DNA of 64,000 nt, taken from positions 1-64,000 of the forward strand of contig CALEZT010000196.1 of the NCBI GenBank assembly GCA_937927975.1, written 5' to 3'. The notes under the pieces are model-generated. The model made no database searches. It was not told where the DNA came from and saw only the letters and a list, made by a program, of their open reading frames with translations. Below, one piece after another: positions 34,983-43,249 of the stretch (the first letter of the stretch is position 1; each line of letters opens with the position of its first letter). The stretch is from an uncultured Phycisphaerales bacterium (GTDB taxonomy: Bacteria > Planctomycetota > Phycisphaerae > Sedimentisphaerales > Anaerobacaceae). The position numbers and the translations under genes were made by a program.

Positions 34983-36440
34983 TCAGACCGACGTCGAGGC
35001 CGCCTCATCGATCAGTTTGATCCCGGTATATCGGCAGAACTGCCCGAGTTCCTTGCGGATGTTGCCATAGACCGTCTGACGATGGAGCCCCTGGGACCAG
35101 TTCTTCCACAGAGCTGTGATGTCGCCGTCCACCTTGACGGTGATCTTGGTCCGACAGCCCCGCTCGTGCTCCAGCCCGACCGGCGCGTCGATGATCGCGC
35201 CTGTGAAGTGCAGGATCGTGTCGGTCCCGACGAGAATCGCCTGTGTCACCGGTTGGCCGACCCGCATCCGGATCTGCGGCGTGACACCCTCCTGGCGTTC
35301 CATGACGTCCCGGATCTTGTACGACGCCTGCGGTCCGTTCGGACCATCCATCTTGCTGGAGCCCAGACAATGCGCCAGGATGATGCTTCCGGCCGACTCG
35401 TCGACAGTCGGATCGCTGATGAAGCCCGGTTTGCCCGTCAGACCCTGGAGGATGATGTGCGTCATGGCACTTCGCAGATCCGACTCGCAGATTCCGCCCA
35501 GACCCATGTCGTTGAGCCTGCAGAATCCGATGCATGGATACGCCGGCAGCTTGATGGTCTTGTCCCACATGGTGCCGTAGCAGTCGACCGTCAGAACAGT
35601 CGCGTCCTCTTCGGCCAACATGTTCTCGAAGGCCAGCGCGAGCTTGCACGACTTGAACACGTCCTTGCGGGACGGCTCGATCATCGCCTCGGCCCCCTTC
35701 ATCCACCGCTCCGTCTCCGCCTCAGCGGCTTTGTCGTCGATCGCGTTGTACGCATGAACGACCGTCTCCAGGTCGATCCGCTTCATCTCGGTGCCGAACT
35801 TGGCCTTCATCGCATCCGCGTAGTCCTGAAACGACCGCGTCGTGACGTTCAGGATCTTCGCCTCCCGAGCATGGTGAATGGCCCGGAAGGGACGAATCGC
35901 AGCAGCAAGCTGAGAGTGATCGCTCGTCAGAAAGCATTCGAGCTTGGCGCCGATCGGCTGTCTCTGCAACCCGCCAAATCCAACCCATTCATGCCCCGAA
36001 TACGGCAAAGCGAACAATGCGGTAGGCTTGCCCACGCTGAGGACTTCGCTGAGGATCGCGCCGGTCCCCATGCTCAGATGGATGACTAGAATGCCATCGA
36101 CATTCTGAAGCCGGGGCTTGATCCTGCCGACCGCCTCGGCGGACGCGACGATCTCGTCGACGACGAAATCGACGTCCGCGATTTCCCCGCCCAATCTGGC
36201 GAACTGGGCTTGATAGGTGCGGATCTCGTCCTGGAAACTCAGCTTCGGTTTGGGCCAGAGTCCTTCCTTCGTGCCCATGTACAGCCGGGCGACTTTGACT
36301 TTGCTCCTCCGACAGCCGGGGCTGACGAGCTTGGACCCCGCGGCCCGCGCGCCGCCTGCAAAGAAACCGGCGCCCGCGAGATAGACGCCACTGCCCGCTG
36401 CGATCTGCAAGAACTCCCTGCGATTGACCTGTCCGGACAT
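34983..36440 (-). CDS. Tat-exported L-fucose/L-arabinose isomerase-like protein
   Basis: The start at 36440, preceded by AAGGGG 6 bases upstream, gives NRREFLQIAAGSGVYLAGAG, a Tat signal. The rest resembles the FucI/AraA fold: YMGTKEGLWPKPKLSFQDEI, a Rossmann-like region GILVIHLSMGTGAILSEVLS, and TVDCYGTMWDKTIKLPAYPC with GLGGICESDLRSAMTHI, which parallels the isomerase C-terminal metal region. Export of a sugar isomerase is unusual, because such enzymes normally act on free intracellular sugars; related exported proteins are annotated in Planctomycetota with unknown activity. It lies 44 bases upstream of the GH10 gene on the same strand, so it may process its product. Confidence 0.72.
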   Translation of the reverse strand: MSGQVNRREFLQIAAGSGVYLAGAGFFAGGARAAGSKLVSPGCRRSKVKVARLYMGTKEGLWPKPKLSFQDEIRTYQAQFARLGGEIADVDFVVDEIVASAEAVGRIKPRLQNVDGILVIHLSMGTGAILSEVLSVGKPTALFALPYSGHEWVGFGGLQRQPIGAKLECFLTSDHSQLAAAIRPFRAIHHAREAKILNVTTRSFQDYADAMKAKFGTEMKRIDLETVVHAYNAIDDKAAEAETERWMKGAEAMIEPSRKDVFKSCKLALAFENMLAEEDATVLTVDCYGTMWDKTIKLPAYPCIGFCRLNDMGLGGICESDLRSAMTHIILQGLTGKPGFISDPTVDESAGSIILAHCLGSSKMDGPNGPQASYKIRDVMERQEGVTPQIRMRVGQPVTQAILVGTDTILHFTGAIIDAPVGLEHERGCRTKITVKVDGDITALWKNWSQGLHRQTVYGNIRKELGQFCRYTGIKLIDEAASTSV

Positions 36441-36478
36441 GACCATCCCCTTCAATAGCGGTTCCGAAGACTCACGAT

Positions 36479-38659
36479 CTACATCTTCGTGAGATCCGCA
36501 TATTGTAGGAGCAGGGATTTCGTCTGTCCACTGTTGAAGCTGATCGTGACGACGCTGTTGGCGCCCATATCGACGAACTTCTTGACCCGTCCGAGGCCGA
36601 AGGTCTTGTGTTTGACCAGTTGGCCGGGCTCATAGGGAGCCGGGCGGCTCTGGGCCTGGGGTTGCGGCGTCGGCGTCTTCTGCAGCGGCGCGGGCCGCCG
36701 AAACGGCTCCACCGCCTGCGGTCGGCCCTGGGGACGCTCGTCGTGATCGAGCGGCTCGTGCATGAGGCCCGGCCCGAGTTCGTAGAGGAATTGCGAGGGG
36801 ATCGTCCGAAGGAACTGGCCCCGGATGGTGCGGTACTGCGCGTAGCTGATGTACAGGTTCGTTTTGGCCCGCGTCATGCCGACGAAAAAGAGGCGGCGTT
36901 CCTCCTCCAGCTCTTCCGGGCTGTTGTTGGCTCGCTCGTGGGGGAGGATTCCGTGCTCCAGGCCGATGACGAACGCGTTCTCGAATTCCAGCCCTTTGGC
37001 CGCATGCAGGGTCATCAACGCGACCTTCTCGCCCGCGGAATCGTACGCGTCGGCGTCGCTGAACAGCGCAATCTGCTGGAGATAATCCACCAACGAAGGG
37101 GTCTCGCTCTGTTTGTCGTAGACCGCCGCGGTGCTGATCAACTCCTCGATGTTCTCTCGCGAAGCCTGCCCTTCCAGGCCGGCAGCCTTGAACGAGGCCT
37201 CCAGGCCCGTGGCGGTGAAGACCTTCTCCATCAGGGGAGCCACCTTGTCGTTCGCCTGGACAGCGAAGGCCTCCATCATCCGAACGAAGTTCTGCAGCTT
37301 GATCTTGACGGAGTCGCCCAGACCGGGAACGCCGTCAGCGTTTCGCATCGCGTCGAACAGCGGGATGCCGTTGGCGGACGCGTATTCCTGTACCCGCTCG
37401 ACCGTGACCTTGCCGATTCCACGGGCAGGCGTATTGATGATCCGCAGCAGCGCGATCTCGTCGGCAGGGTTTACGAGGACCTTCAGATAGGCCAGGATAT
37501 CGCGGATTTCTTTGCGGCAGTAGAACTCGACGCCTCGCACGACCTGATACGGCGTCCGATGACGGATGAACGCCTCCTCCAAGGCCCGGCTCATCGAATT
37601 GATCCGGTAGAAAACCGCGATGTCCCGCCCCGAAACGCCGGAAGCCAGTAGCGAACGCACCTCGCGTCCCACACCGTCGGCCTCGGCCGCTTCGTCCGCG
37701 TAGCACTGGACGACGATCCGCCCCTCGTGCGTTCGCGTCGGGATCAGGCTCTTGGGCTTGCGGTTGCGGTTGCAGGCGATCAGCCTGTCGGCCGCCCGCA
37801 GAATGGGAGCGGTGCTGCGGAAGTTCTCCTCCAGACGGATCGTGACCGCCTCGGGCCAGTCCTTCTCGAAGGCCAGAATGTTGCGGATGTCCGCGCCCCG
37901 CCAGCGGTAGATCGACTGGTCCGGATCGCCGGTGGCGCAGATATTGCGATGGTGAACCGCGATCGCCTTGGCGAGCCGGTACTGGGCGTGGTTGGTGTCC
38001 TGATACTCGTCGATCAGCAGGTATTCGAACCGCTCCGCCATCTCCTTGCAGACGGTTGCGTTGCCCTCCAGGAGCAGGGCCACTTTCATGAGCAGGTCGT
38101 CGAAATCCACCCCGTGTCGTTCGGCCAGGAGTTTTTGATACCGGGCATACACCTTGGCCAGAGCCTGGGAGAAGTAGTCGATCGCCTGCTCCTTGAAGGC
38201 GTCGGGCTCGACGAGCTTGTTCTTGAGCGTCGAGATCGCCTCCAGCATCCGGCCCGGCGCGAACGCGCCCGAATCCAGATTGCAGTCGGCAATGGCCTGC
38301 TTGACGCATCGGGTCTGGTCGGCGTCGTCATAGATGCTGAAATTGGGGCTGATACCTGCGGCGTCGGCATAGCGGCGCAGCACCCGCACGCACAGGGAAT
38401 GGAACGTGCTGATGTACGCCCCGCCGGAAGCGCCGAGCGAGGCCGCCCGTTGCCGCATCTCCTCGGCGGCCTTGTTCGTGAACGTGATCGCGCAGATGTT
38501 GTGCGGACGGACGCCCGACTCGATCAAGCAGGCGATGCGATGGGTGATGACGCGGGTCTTGCCGCTGCCGGGCCCGGCCAAAACCAACAGCGGCCCGTCG
38601 CGGTGGCATACGGCTTTTCTCTGGGAAGGCGTCAGTTGTTGCAGAAGCGATGCGTCCAT
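36479..38659 (-). CDS. pcrA: ATP-dependent DNA helicase PcrA/UvrD
   Basis: The 726-residue superfamily 1A helicase has all expected motifs: SQRKAVCHRDGPLLVLAGPG with Walker A AGPGSGKT (28-35), YISTFHSLCVRVLRRYA (Ia), LLIDEYQDTNHAQ (II), ATGDPDQSIYRWRGAD (III), ENFRSTAPILRAAD (IV), VALMTLHAAKGLEFENAFV (V) and FVGMTRAKTNLYIS (VI). The C-terminal Tudor-like region VKHKTFGLGRVKKFVDMGAN is the PcrA/UvrD RNA-polymerase-binding module. It works in nucleotide-excision and mismatch repair and in removal of protein from DNA. A hairpin repeat lies in the 97-base spacer before it. Confidence 0.95.
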   Translation of the reverse strand: MDASLLQQLTPSQRKAVCHRDGPLLVLAGPGSGKTRVITHRIACLIESGVRPHNICAITFTNKAAEEMRQRAASLGASGGAYISTFHSLCVRVLRRYADAAGISPNFSIYDDADQTRCVKQAIADCNLDSGAFAPGRMLEAISTLKNKLVEPDAFKEQAIDYFSQALAKVYARYQKLLAERHGVDFDDLLMKVALLLEGNATVCKEMAERFEYLLIDEYQDTNHAQYRLAKAIAVHHRNICATGDPDQSIYRWRGADIRNILAFEKDWPEAVTIRLEENFRSTAPILRAADRLIACNRNRKPKSLIPTRTHEGRIVVQCYADEAAEADGVGREVRSLLASGVSGRDIAVFYRINSMSRALEEAFIRHRTPYQVVRGVEFYCRKEIRDILAYLKVLVNPADEIALLRIINTPARGIGKVTVERVQEYASANGIPLFDAMRNADGVPGLGDSVKIKLQNFVRMMEAFAVQANDKVAPLMEKVFTATGLEASFKAAGLEGQASRENIEELISTAAVYDKQSETPSLVDYLQQIALFSDADAYDSAGEKVALMTLHAAKGLEFENAFVIGLEHGILPHERANNSPEELEEERRLFFVGMTRAKTNLYISYAQYRTIRGQFLRTIPSQFLYELGPGLMHEPLDHDERPQGRPQAVEPFRRPAPLQKTPTPQPQAQSRPAPYEPGQLVKHKTFGLGRVKKFVDMGANSVVTISFNSGQTKSLLLQYADLTKM

Positions 38660-38686
38660 GACCGAAGTTCAACCCTCGAAAATGCG

Positions 38687-38750
38687 GACGCGTGGGCATG
38701 TGAAAGCGAAGAAACCCTGGGGCTTCCTCGCTGGGACACACCCACGCGTC
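38687..38750 (-). repeat. Long hairpin repeat between the TPR gene and pcrA
   Basis: Outer arms GACGCGTGGG (38687-38696) and CCCACGCGTC (38741-38750) match perfectly over 10 bases. An inner 12-base stem, AGCGAGGAAGCC against GGTTTCTTCGCT on the minus strand, closes on a 4-base loop with only G-U wobbles. Full pairing occurs only in minus-strand RNA, the direction of transcription of both neighbours. It could attenuate or terminate transcription, or be a mobile palindrome. Confidence 0.65.
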
Positions 38751-38756
38751 ACGTTC

Positions 38757-40547
38757 TCACTGCGTCTGTGTCTTCTGTAGTTGCTCCATCTGTCGGCGCA
38801 ACTGCACTTCGGTCTGCTCCAACTGCTTGAGAAGTTCAGGCTTCTCTCTCTCGATCCGGGCCCACAGACTCTGGCGGATGTACAACGGATAGGCGTCACT
38901 ATTCAGGAACTGACCGATCGCGTGGTATCTTAGCACCGCCATCGGGGGCAGGTCAACCCTCGTCGTGTCGCCAAATTCCCTGTTATAGTGGTCCCACACT
39001 TCCTGGGCGAACCGCTCGTTCCCCGCGGCCGCGTCGTCCTCGTACAGCGCGTAAAGACGATAGGCGTTGATCAGAAGCATCACGACCTGTTCGCTGGCGT
39101 CGTGGATACCGATGCTCTCGAGTTCCTCCGCGAGACGGAACTTCACATATTGCTCCAGCGAAACCTTGAATTCGTCGAATGTGTACCGAGCCTGGAGCTT
39201 TCGGTAGATGCCCAAGGCTTCGTTTCTCAGGCCTGCCTGATAAAACGACAACAGGGCGTTCTTGAGCATGTTGCGATACCCGTTGTCATAGGCCTCGGAG
39301 CGGCCTCGGTCCTCTCCGTACTTGGCCATCACGTCCATCGCGGCTTTGTTGTACGAGTTGAAAATCCGCAGGTCCGGGCCCAGAAAGATGGCCTTCTCTC
39401 CCGGGGCTCCCGTATTCGGATCAGGCGGCCCCTGGGTGATGAGGATATGGCCGTAACGGAAGAGGTTCTGCAGGCTGTGCAAGACCATCCGATCGGTATT
39501 GACTTCGTGCGAGCCCAGTTCGCGGTCCTTCTGCTGAACTGCGATGTCGAGCGCCCTGATGGCCCAGTAGATGGCATGGCTGTCCGGATGACGCCAGTCG
39601 AAAGGATAGTGTTTGTTCGGATCGGCATAGTCGGTCGGACCGTACCGCAACCCCACCTGGAGCATCATCGCAGGGTCCAGTTTCCATTCGTTCCGAAGCT
39701 GATAGCCCTTGGCAAACAAATCGAACTTGCGAAGAGCAGAAGTTCCCCGAAACGCTTCGATCACTTCGGCCGCCGCGGGCTTGAACCGCCGGGGATTCTG
39801 ACGCAACGACAGATAGTTCTTCACCACGTCCGCCTCCGAGGCGAACTTGTCATCCGCGGCCCGAAGGGCCTGCAAAAACGGTGCGATATTCGGATCATTC
39901 TTGATCGCCGACCACTCGACAGGCGTCACGATCAACGCCTCCAGATATTGGTTGTCGTTGCGACGCAGGCCGTTGTCCGAGGATTCCAGCAGCGGCCCGA
40001 TCTCGTCGGCGAACTGGAGCTTGTAGTACTCATGAGCGTCGTCGGAAACGCCCCCCATCTTGTGCTGGAAGATGCGGCCCAGCTCGCGATAGAGAGCAAT
40101 GGACTTGGGATTCAGCGGGATGCCCTCGTCGCGCAGAAGCTCATAACCGTTCTTGACCCAACGCCACCGCTGCTCAGGCTGCGTAGCCGGGATGGCGACG
40201 GAGATGTTGTACGCCATGTTCCAGGCGTGGAATTCCCAGACCGCGGCGAACCGGGGTTGCAGCTTCGTAATCCACTCGGCGATCTGCCGCGCGTCGAAGA
40301 ACTGCCCCTCTTCCTTGAGCTTGTCGGCCCGCATCCAGAGAATGTCCACGATCAGGCCGCGGAACGCTCCCAACGCAACGGTCGCGAACGCCAGCGAAGG
40401 CGGAGCGTTCTCCACGACCGTGTTGCTCACGAGCTTGAGCTCCTCGCGCTGCGCATTGATCCGGTCGAGCTGCGACCCGGCTGCAAACAGCGAGGCCCCC
40501 GCGGTCACCGCACAAATCAACAATACAATGAAATCACGCGTCCGCAT
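38757..40547 (-). CDS. TPR-like membrane-anchored hypothetical protein linked to ABC-2 transporter
   Basis: A single N-terminal membrane segment (about 5-24) is followed by a long helical region (about 60-590) with helical-hairpin character: FDARQIAEWITKLQPRFAAV, LNPKSIALYRELGRIFQHKM, AIYWAIRALDIAVQQKDREL and FYQAGLRNEALGIYRKLQAR. These are tetratricopeptide-like repeats, though degenerate. The C-terminus is a charged coiled coil (QLEQTEVQLRRQMEQLQKTQ). I know no function. It follows an ABC-2 permease and ATPase pair by 39 bases on the same strand, so it is probably part of that transporter system, on the far side of the membrane. Confidence 0.7.
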   Translation of the reverse strand: MRTRDFIVLLICAVTAGASLFAAGSQLDRINAQREELKLVSNTVVENAPPSLAFATVALGAFRGLIVDILWMRADKLKEEGQFFDARQIAEWITKLQPRFAAVWEFHAWNMAYNISVAIPATQPEQRWRWVKNGYELLRDEGIPLNPKSIALYRELGRIFQHKMGGVSDDAHEYYKLQFADEIGPLLESSDNGLRRNDNQYLEALIVTPVEWSAIKNDPNIAPFLQALRAADDKFASEADVVKNYLSLRQNPRRFKPAAAEVIEAFRGTSALRKFDLFAKGYQLRNEWKLDPAMMLQVGLRYGPTDYADPNKHYPFDWRHPDSHAIYWAIRALDIAVQQKDRELGSHEVNTDRMVLHSLQNLFRYGHILITQGPPDPNTGAPGEKAIFLGPDLRIFNSYNKAAMDVMAKYGEDRGRSEAYDNGYRNMLKNALLSFYQAGLRNEALGIYRKLQARYTFDEFKVSLEQYVKFRLAEELESIGIHDASEQVVMLLINAYRLYALYEDDAAAGNERFAQEVWDHYNREFGDTTRVDLPPMAVLRYHAIGQFLNSDAYPLYIRQSLWARIEREKPELLKQLEQTEVQLRRQMEQLQKTQTQ

Positions 40548-40585
40548 CGCCCGTTCTCACCTGCGCTCCATGCACCTTTCCACCG

Positions 40586-41962
40586 CTACACCACGACTTT
40601 CGCCAGTTCCCGAAAGCTGAAGATCACCAGCGACAGGACCAGCAACAGGGCCGCCTTCAGGCAGACCATGATCAACGCCACCTCGCCGATCAGTCGCCAG
40701 GAGATCAGGCGGGCCGGGATGAGGTACTGCGTCGGATTGTAGGAGTCGAACCGCGGCAGAAGCCGCATCAGATTTTGAATCGTATACGTGTAGATCCGAC
40801 CGACATTCTCGCTCATGTATCCGAAGGATTCGACGAAGAAACCGCTGGCGGCGCCCATCACGAAGATCACCAGGCAGAACAGGATCGCTACCGGGAAGGA
40901 CAGGAAACTGGCAGCCATCACGCCCAGGCAGGCCAGGAACACCAGGCGAAACAGAATCAGCAACCCGGCCCGGACGTAGTTCGCCACGAAGGAGTCCGCC
41001 TTGTACAAGACTTCCAGGCCGTCCTCGATCGGGAACAGGACGGTCGTGTCGTTTAGTGGCGGATTCACGAAGCCGACCGCGAGGTAGCCATCCTTGGCGA
41101 TCACCGAAGCGGGCACCTCAATCTCGCGGAATTTCCGCACCGGGTCCCGACGAGGTTCCCGCCAGACCGGCGTATCGACGCGAATCCCGGTCTTGAGTCC
41201 CCGCAGGTCTCCGATCCGCCAGTCTCCATACACGTGCTCGTCCGGCGGCGTCACCGACACGTCGTACTTGAACCGGACGAACAGGCTTTGCGAAGCGGGG
41301 TCCGTCGGCCGAACGTTTTGGAACTCCCAAACCAGCATCTGGCCGATCGCGGAGGCTCGCCTCTCGAGCTGGATCCGCTTGGTCAAGAGCTTCTTGATCT
41401 CCGCGGGAGCGTAGTTCGGATACAGAATCACCAGCTTGTCTTCCTTCTCGAGCCAGCGATACATCTCGTCGACTTCCCTGCTGACGTCGATCAGCGGCGG
41501 GATAAGGCTGGCCCGCGCGGTGAAGAACTCGCTCTGGATCTGCGCCTGTTCTTCCTCAGAGGCTGTGATGAACCGCGGCATCAGAACGATCACGCCGTAG
41601 ACGATCCCCAGAAACAGGGTCAACAGCGCGACGTCGAGCACGACCACGCCCAGGAACTTGCCCAGGATCAACTGGTACCGGCGGATCGGCTTGGTCACCA
41701 CCGTGTAGATCTGACGCTGCTCGATATCGCTGGTGATCGAGTAGATGGCGACGATGATCGTCAAAAGGCTCAGCAACAGGCTCGTCAGCGACATGCCATA
41801 GGCGACGAACGTCTGAAGGCGCCCTTTGAGCGTGCCGTCGCCGGTCGCGGTCGCTCCCATCACCGGCAGCAGCACCAGAAGCAGCACGATGAACACCGCC
41901 GCGACCTTCATGCGCAAGGCCTGTCGAATCGTATTGGTCGCCACGGCCCAGACCCTATGCAT
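40586..41962 (-). CDS. ABC-2 type transporter permease (NosY-like)
   Basis: The 458-residue protein has one N-terminal membrane segment (VAAVFIVLLLVLLPVMGA), then two or three more (about 50-70, 98-130), a large extracytoplasmic domain (about 130-310) and about four C-terminal segments. FVAYGMSLTSLLLSLLTIIV, EQRQIYTVVTKPIRRYQLIL and GKFLGV are the ABC-2 family signature. The start at 41962 is preceded by AAGGAGG 9 bases upstream; the ATG at 41971 overlaps that site. The gene overlaps the ABC ATPase gene, confirming the pair. The substrate is unknown. The divergent permease at 49.8 kb shares the TVVTKP/TVLTKP-like motif but lacks the large insertion. Confidence 0.85.
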   Translation of the reverse strand: MHRVWAVATNTIRQALRMKVAAVFIVLLLVLLPVMGATATGDGTLKGRLQTFVAYGMSLTSLLLSLLTIIVAIYSITSDIEQRQIYTVVTKPIRRYQLILGKFLGVVVLDVALLTLFLGIVYGVIVLMPRFITASEEEQAQIQSEFFTARASLIPPLIDVSREVDEMYRWLEKEDKLVILYPNYAPAEIKKLLTKRIQLERRASAIGQMLVWEFQNVRPTDPASQSLFVRFKYDVSVTPPDEHVYGDWRIGDLRGLKTGIRVDTPVWREPRRDPVRKFREIEVPASVIAKDGYLAVGFVNPPLNDTTVLFPIEDGLEVLYKADSFVANYVRAGLLILFRLVFLACLGVMAASFLSFPVAILFCLVIFVMGAASGFFVESFGYMSENVGRIYTYTIQNLMRLLPRFDSYNPTQYLIPARLISWRLIGEVALIMVCLKAALLLVLSLVIFSFRELAKVVV

Positions 41963-43184
41963 GGCCGCCATCCTCCTTCGGATCGCCTGTGGGTCGGGTG
42001 GTCGAACCGTCGGGCTGCTTGTCGCCCGTCAGTGCGTCGATGATGTTCTTCTTGGTCTTCTCCTGACGCGCGGGCGTCTCAGGCACGTCCCCCACTCGCT
42101 CGGTTCTGGCCACCGGGGAAGGCGCCGCCGACTGCGCCAATTTACTGAGAAGATCCTTGTTCGGCTGCGGCACAATCGTCTCGCGAGGCGCAGCCTTCTC
42201 CATTCGGACCGGGCCGGTCTCGACCTTCTCGGAAACGGGCGCCGCGACGAGTTTGTCCAGCAGGGCTTCTTTCCCGCTCTTGGCCGCGAGGAAATCGCCG
42301 ATCTGCGTCGTACTGACCGCTCCGCTGGTCGGCGTGGCCTGCTGCTGCGCCTGGACCACGGTGTTGATGAAGAACGTCTCCAGCCGCTCCATCGGCGAAG
42401 AGATCTCGCACTCGGCGCTCTCCTTCTTGAGCAACTCGCGGATCCGCTCGGCGGTGGCGTCGCTGATCGCGTCTGTGACGATCTGACGCTTGTTGGTTTT
42501 CTGGAGCAGGTCCTTGACTCGTCCGAGCGATTGGACCTTGCCGCCATAAAGAATCGCGATCCGGTCGCAGACGTCTTCCACGTCAGCGAGCAAATGGCTG
42601 CACAGCAGGACGGTCTTGCCCCGCTCGGCCAGCTTGGCGATCAGGTCTTTGATCTGGCGCGTGCCGATGGGGTCCAGACCCGTGGTGGGTTCGTCAAGGA
42701 TCAGCAAATCGGGATCGTTGATCAGAGCCTGGGCCAGTCCGATGCGGCGGGCCATGCCCTTGGAATACGTTCCCACGGGCCGGCTGGCCACCGCTTTGAG
42801 GCCCACCATCTCCAGCAGGGCCTCGATTCGCATCTCGCGGACCTTCGAGTCGAGACCAAAGAGCCGGCCATAGAAGTCCAGCGTCTCTCTCGCGTTCAGA
42901 AACCGATAGAGGTATGACTCCTCCGGCAGAAACCCTACCCTCGCGCTGATCTTGGGCTGGGTGGCGTCGCCGCCGAGCATGAGGGCGTGACCTTTCGTCG
43001 GATGCAGCAGACCCAGAAGCATTTTGATCGTGGTGGTCTTGCCCGAGCCGTTGGGACCCAGCAGGCCGAAGACCTCGTTCGGCCGGATCTGCAGGTTCAG
43101 ATCGTCCACCGCGTAGACCTTCGCCCGGCCCCACCAGTCGGAGAAGACCTTCGTCAGTGCAACTGTCTCTATGGCGTAATCCAT
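41955..43184 (-). CDS. ABC transporter ATPase with long low-complexity C-terminus
   Basis: Residues of about 5-240 are a standard ABC-2 ATPase: Walker A GLLGPNGSGKTTTIK, signature YSKGMARRIGLAQA, Walker B LLILDEPTTGLDP and the H-loop LLCSHLLADVEDV. From about residue 265 the protein continues for some 140 residues of Ala/Pro/Lys/Glu/Thr-rich sequence without a fold I can recognise (PVRMEKAAPRETIVPQPN), ending PTGDPKEDGGHA. The tail may dock partners. It overlaps the permease gene by 8 bases. Upstream lies the P-type ATPase gene, on the same strand. Confidence 0.9.
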   Translation of the reverse strand: MDYAIETVALTKVFSDWWGRAKVYAVDDLNLQIRPNEVFGLLGPNGSGKTTTIKMLLGLLHPTKGHALMLGGDATQPKISARVGFLPEESYLYRFLNARETLDFYGRLFGLDSKVREMRIEALLEMVGLKAVASRPVGTYSKGMARRIGLAQALINDPDLLILDEPTTGLDPIGTRQIKDLIAKLAERGKTVLLCSHLLADVEDVCDRIAILYGGKVQSLGRVKDLLQKTNKRQIVTDAISDATAERIRELLKKESAECEISSPMERLETFFINTVVQAQQQATPTSGAVSTTQIGDFLAAKSGKEALLDKLVAAPVSEKVETGPVRMEKAAPRETIVPQPNKDLLSKLAQSAAPSPVARTERVGDVPETPARQEKTKKNIIDALTGDKQPDGSTTRPTGDPKEDGGHA

Positions 43185-43200
43185 GGTTTTCCTTGAGTAT

Positions 43201-43233
43201 AGGACCTATGGGACCGATGGGACCTATAGGACG
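43201..43233. repeat. Nine-base tandem repeat, copy 1
   Basis: Units AGGACCTAT, GGGACCGAT, GGGACCTAT and a broken AGGAC follow each other from 43201. The consensus is RGGACNNAT. The same unit in opposite orientation occurs at 55563-55599. It lies between the ABC ATPase gene and the P-type ATPase gene. It is not a CRISPR array because units are contiguous with no spacers. Confidence 0.75.
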
Positions 43234-43249
43234 CGCGATGCTCGGCACG

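Noticed and set aside
33134..35020. 628-codon plus-strand frame across ManC and GH10
   Set aside because: Antisense to ManC and an intact GH10 with both catalytic Glu residues.
43201..43233. CRISPR array
   Set aside because: Units are 9 bases and contiguous without spacers, and no cas genes are present.
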